Shown: in pieces, positions 5,012-5,866 of the stretch | How positions within the stretch are numbered: the stretch's first letter is position 1 | Layout: the number at the start of each line of letters is the position of its first letter | NCBI GenBank assembly: GCA_012798145.1 | Contig: JAAZNT010000177.1 | Span: forward strand, 1 to 5,866 | Direction: 5' to 3' | Source: Thermoanaerobaculaceae bacterium | GTDB taxonomy: Bacteria > Acidobacteriota > UBA4820 | DNA: 5,866 nt | Notes under the pieces: generated by a model | Told to the model about the DNA's origin: nothing | Seen by the model: the letters and a program-made list of their open reading frames with translations, nothing else | Databases searched by the model: none | Program-made: the position numbers and the translations under genes

Positions 5012-5866
5012 CGTATAAAAGAGTGGCTTTTCTCCTTGTAAACATTTGCAAGTTGATTTTTTCTTATTTGGTGGACTAACTCTATTGATTTTCTTGAATC
5101 TTCAATTCCGAAGCCGTTACCTTCAAGTGTTCTTTTGTAAACCTCTGTGTGAAGATTGGTAAATCCTTCTGAAAATTCTATTTCCTTTTCATCAATCTTT
5201 ATTGAACGAAAGGTATTTTTACCTGCTTTCTTTATATGGTCGGGAACAAAACCAGCGTCAAGCGATAGGAACCACTTGACATCAGCTTTTTGAAGAGCCA
5301 AATAACCTGAAACGCTCTTTTCATCTCTGTGAAAAACATAATTTTCTTCAACATCTCCAAAAAGCCATATCATTAAATCAAAAAGATGAATTCCAATATT
5401 TGTGGCAACACCCCCAGACAACTCTTCAGACCCCTTCCAAGAAACATAATACCATCTTCCTCTTCCAGTTATGTATGTCAATTCAACTTCATATCTTCTA
5501 TTGTTTTTTTCTATCTCTTCCTTAATTTTTATTAGTTCAGGGTGAACCCTCAACTGCAAAATAGTATATACCCTTCTGCCGGTCTCTTCTTCAAGTTCTT
5601 TAAGGGCGTCAAGATTCCAAGGGTTTATGACAAGAGGCTTTTCGCATATTGCATTGCAGTCGTTTCTCAAAGCAAGTATTGTATGGGCGTCGTGAAGATA
5701 ATTTGGGGTGCATATAGAAACGAAATGAACTTTCTCGTCATCACCCTTTCGGTGCTGTTTAAAGAGAAATCTGTCGAACCTTTCGGGCTCCTTAAAGAAT
5801 TTTACATCAAGAGAGTATTTGTCAAGAATTCCCACAGAATCCTTCGGGTCAACAGCGGCAACAATC
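5008..5866 (-). CDS. wlbA: WlbA/WbpB-like UDP-N-acetylglucosaminuronate 3-dehydrogenase, 5' end missing
   Basis: The frame stays open to the right edge (visible codons start at 5865, reading IVAAVDPKDSVGILDKY). A GTG at 5835 is an internal valine and not the start. About 25-27 N-terminal residues with the first Rossmann strand and glycine turn are outside the window. The 285 visible residues align by eye along their whole length with WbpB of Pseudomonas aeruginosa as I recall it: VSICTPNYLH, CEKPLV, TILQLR, YITGRGRWYYVSWKG, GGVATNIGIHLFDLM, VKWFLSLDA and EFSEGFTNLH. The EKP lysine and the histidine of NIGIH are 84 residues apart, the spacing of the catalytic Lys101/His185 pair recalled for WlbA. 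The family oxidises C3 of UDP-GlcNAcA, with 2-oxoglutarate regenerating NAD in WlbA, on the way to UDP-GlcNAc3NAcA or UDP-ManNAc3NAcA for O-antigen. The stop overlaps the next ATG as ATGA. Partner aminotransferase (WlbC/WbpE) and acetyltransferase (WlbB/WbpD) genes would be expected upstream, outside the window. Confidence 0.9.
   Translation of the reverse strand, partial: IVAAVDPKDSVGILDKYSLDVKFFKEPERFDRFLFKQHRKGDDEKVHFVSICTPNYLHDAHTILALRNDCNAICEKPLVINPWNLDALKELEEETGRRVYTILQLRVHPELIKIKEEIEKNNRRYEVELTYITGRGRWYYVSWKGSEELSGGVATNIGIHLFDLMIWLFGDVEENYVFHRDEKSVSGYLALQKADVKWFLSLDAGFVPDHIKKAGKNTFRSIKIDEKEIEFSEGFTNLHTEVYKRTLEGNGFGIEDSRKSIELVHQIRKNQLANVYKEKSHSFIR

Noticed and set aside
5008..5835. GTG at 5835 as the real start of the WlbA-like gene
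   Set aside because: The frame continues upstream to the window edge with IVAAVDPKDS, which matches the end of the Rossmann beta-alpha-beta unit of WbpB. Starting at 5835 would remove the cofactor-binding fold.
1..5866. Promoters, terminators, tRNA/rRNA genes, CRISPR arrays, insertion sequences or inverted-repeat ends
   Set aside because: All bases are covered by overlapping genes. T- and A-rich tracts are coding and have no GC-rich stem beside them, and no repeat or RNA-like structure was seen by eye.
1..5866. Alternative genetic code or pseudogenes
   Set aside because: No frame is interrupted within the recognised domains, and TGA and TAG end genes where family length predicts, so the standard bacterial code fits.

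Overview
The window is a single block of carbohydrate-biosynthesis genes, all read leftward on the minus strand from the high-coordinate end. In order of transcription it holds seven genes: (1) the 3' part of a WlbA/WbpB-type sugar-nucleotide 3-dehydrogenase (5866-5008); (2) a PtmF-like Gfo/Idh/MocA oxidoreductase (5011-4031); (3) a PtmB/NeuA/LegF-like CMP-nonulosonate cytidylyltransferase (4041-3304); (4) a PtmA-like short-chain dehydrogenase (3307-2513); (5) a NeuB/LegI-type nonulosonate synthase (2519-1473); (6) a NeuC/LegG-type hydrolysing 2-epimerase (1476-304); (7) the 5' part of a NeuD/PglD/LegH-like acyltransferase, GTG start (307-1). The first and last genes run off the window.

The core is a nonulosonic (sialic-acid-like) pathway. 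The 2-epimerase releases a ManNAc-type sugar from a nucleotide sugar, the synthase condenses it with phosphoenolpyruvate to a nine-carbon keto acid, and the cytidylyltransferase activates it to the CMP-sugar for a glycosyltransferase. The PtmF-, PtmB- and PtmA-like genes stand in the order I recall from the Campylobacter jejuni flagellin-modification (legionaminic acid) locus, so the product is more likely legionaminic-acid-like than plain Neu5Ac. No 4,6-dehydratase or aminotransferase is visible, so this stays open. The WlbA-like gene belongs to a different pathway, towards UDP-diacetamido-hexuronic acids such as UDP-ManNAc3NAcA. The locus is therefore probably part of a larger cluster for a surface polysaccharide, O-antigen or glycoprotein glycan.

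Every one of the six gene junctions overlaps (4, 11, 4, 7, 4 and 4 bp with the starts chosen here), three of them as ATGA and one as GTGA. There is no intergenic base, and I see no promoter, terminator, RNA gene, repeat array, mobile element or CRISPR. This looks like one polycistronic, translationally coupled message whose promoter and terminator lie outside the window.

The DNA is AT-rich (roughly mid-to-high 30s % GC from sampled lines) with Lys/Ile-rich proteins. Stops include TGA and TAG, so TGA is not reassigned. GTG is used as a start. This fits an AT-rich bacterium, cultured or not; an archaeon cannot be excluded. Nothing in the window assigns a phylum. I see no wholly new system. The most unusual points are the mixed pathway content and a cytidylyltransferase with changes at positions expected to bind metal and sugar.
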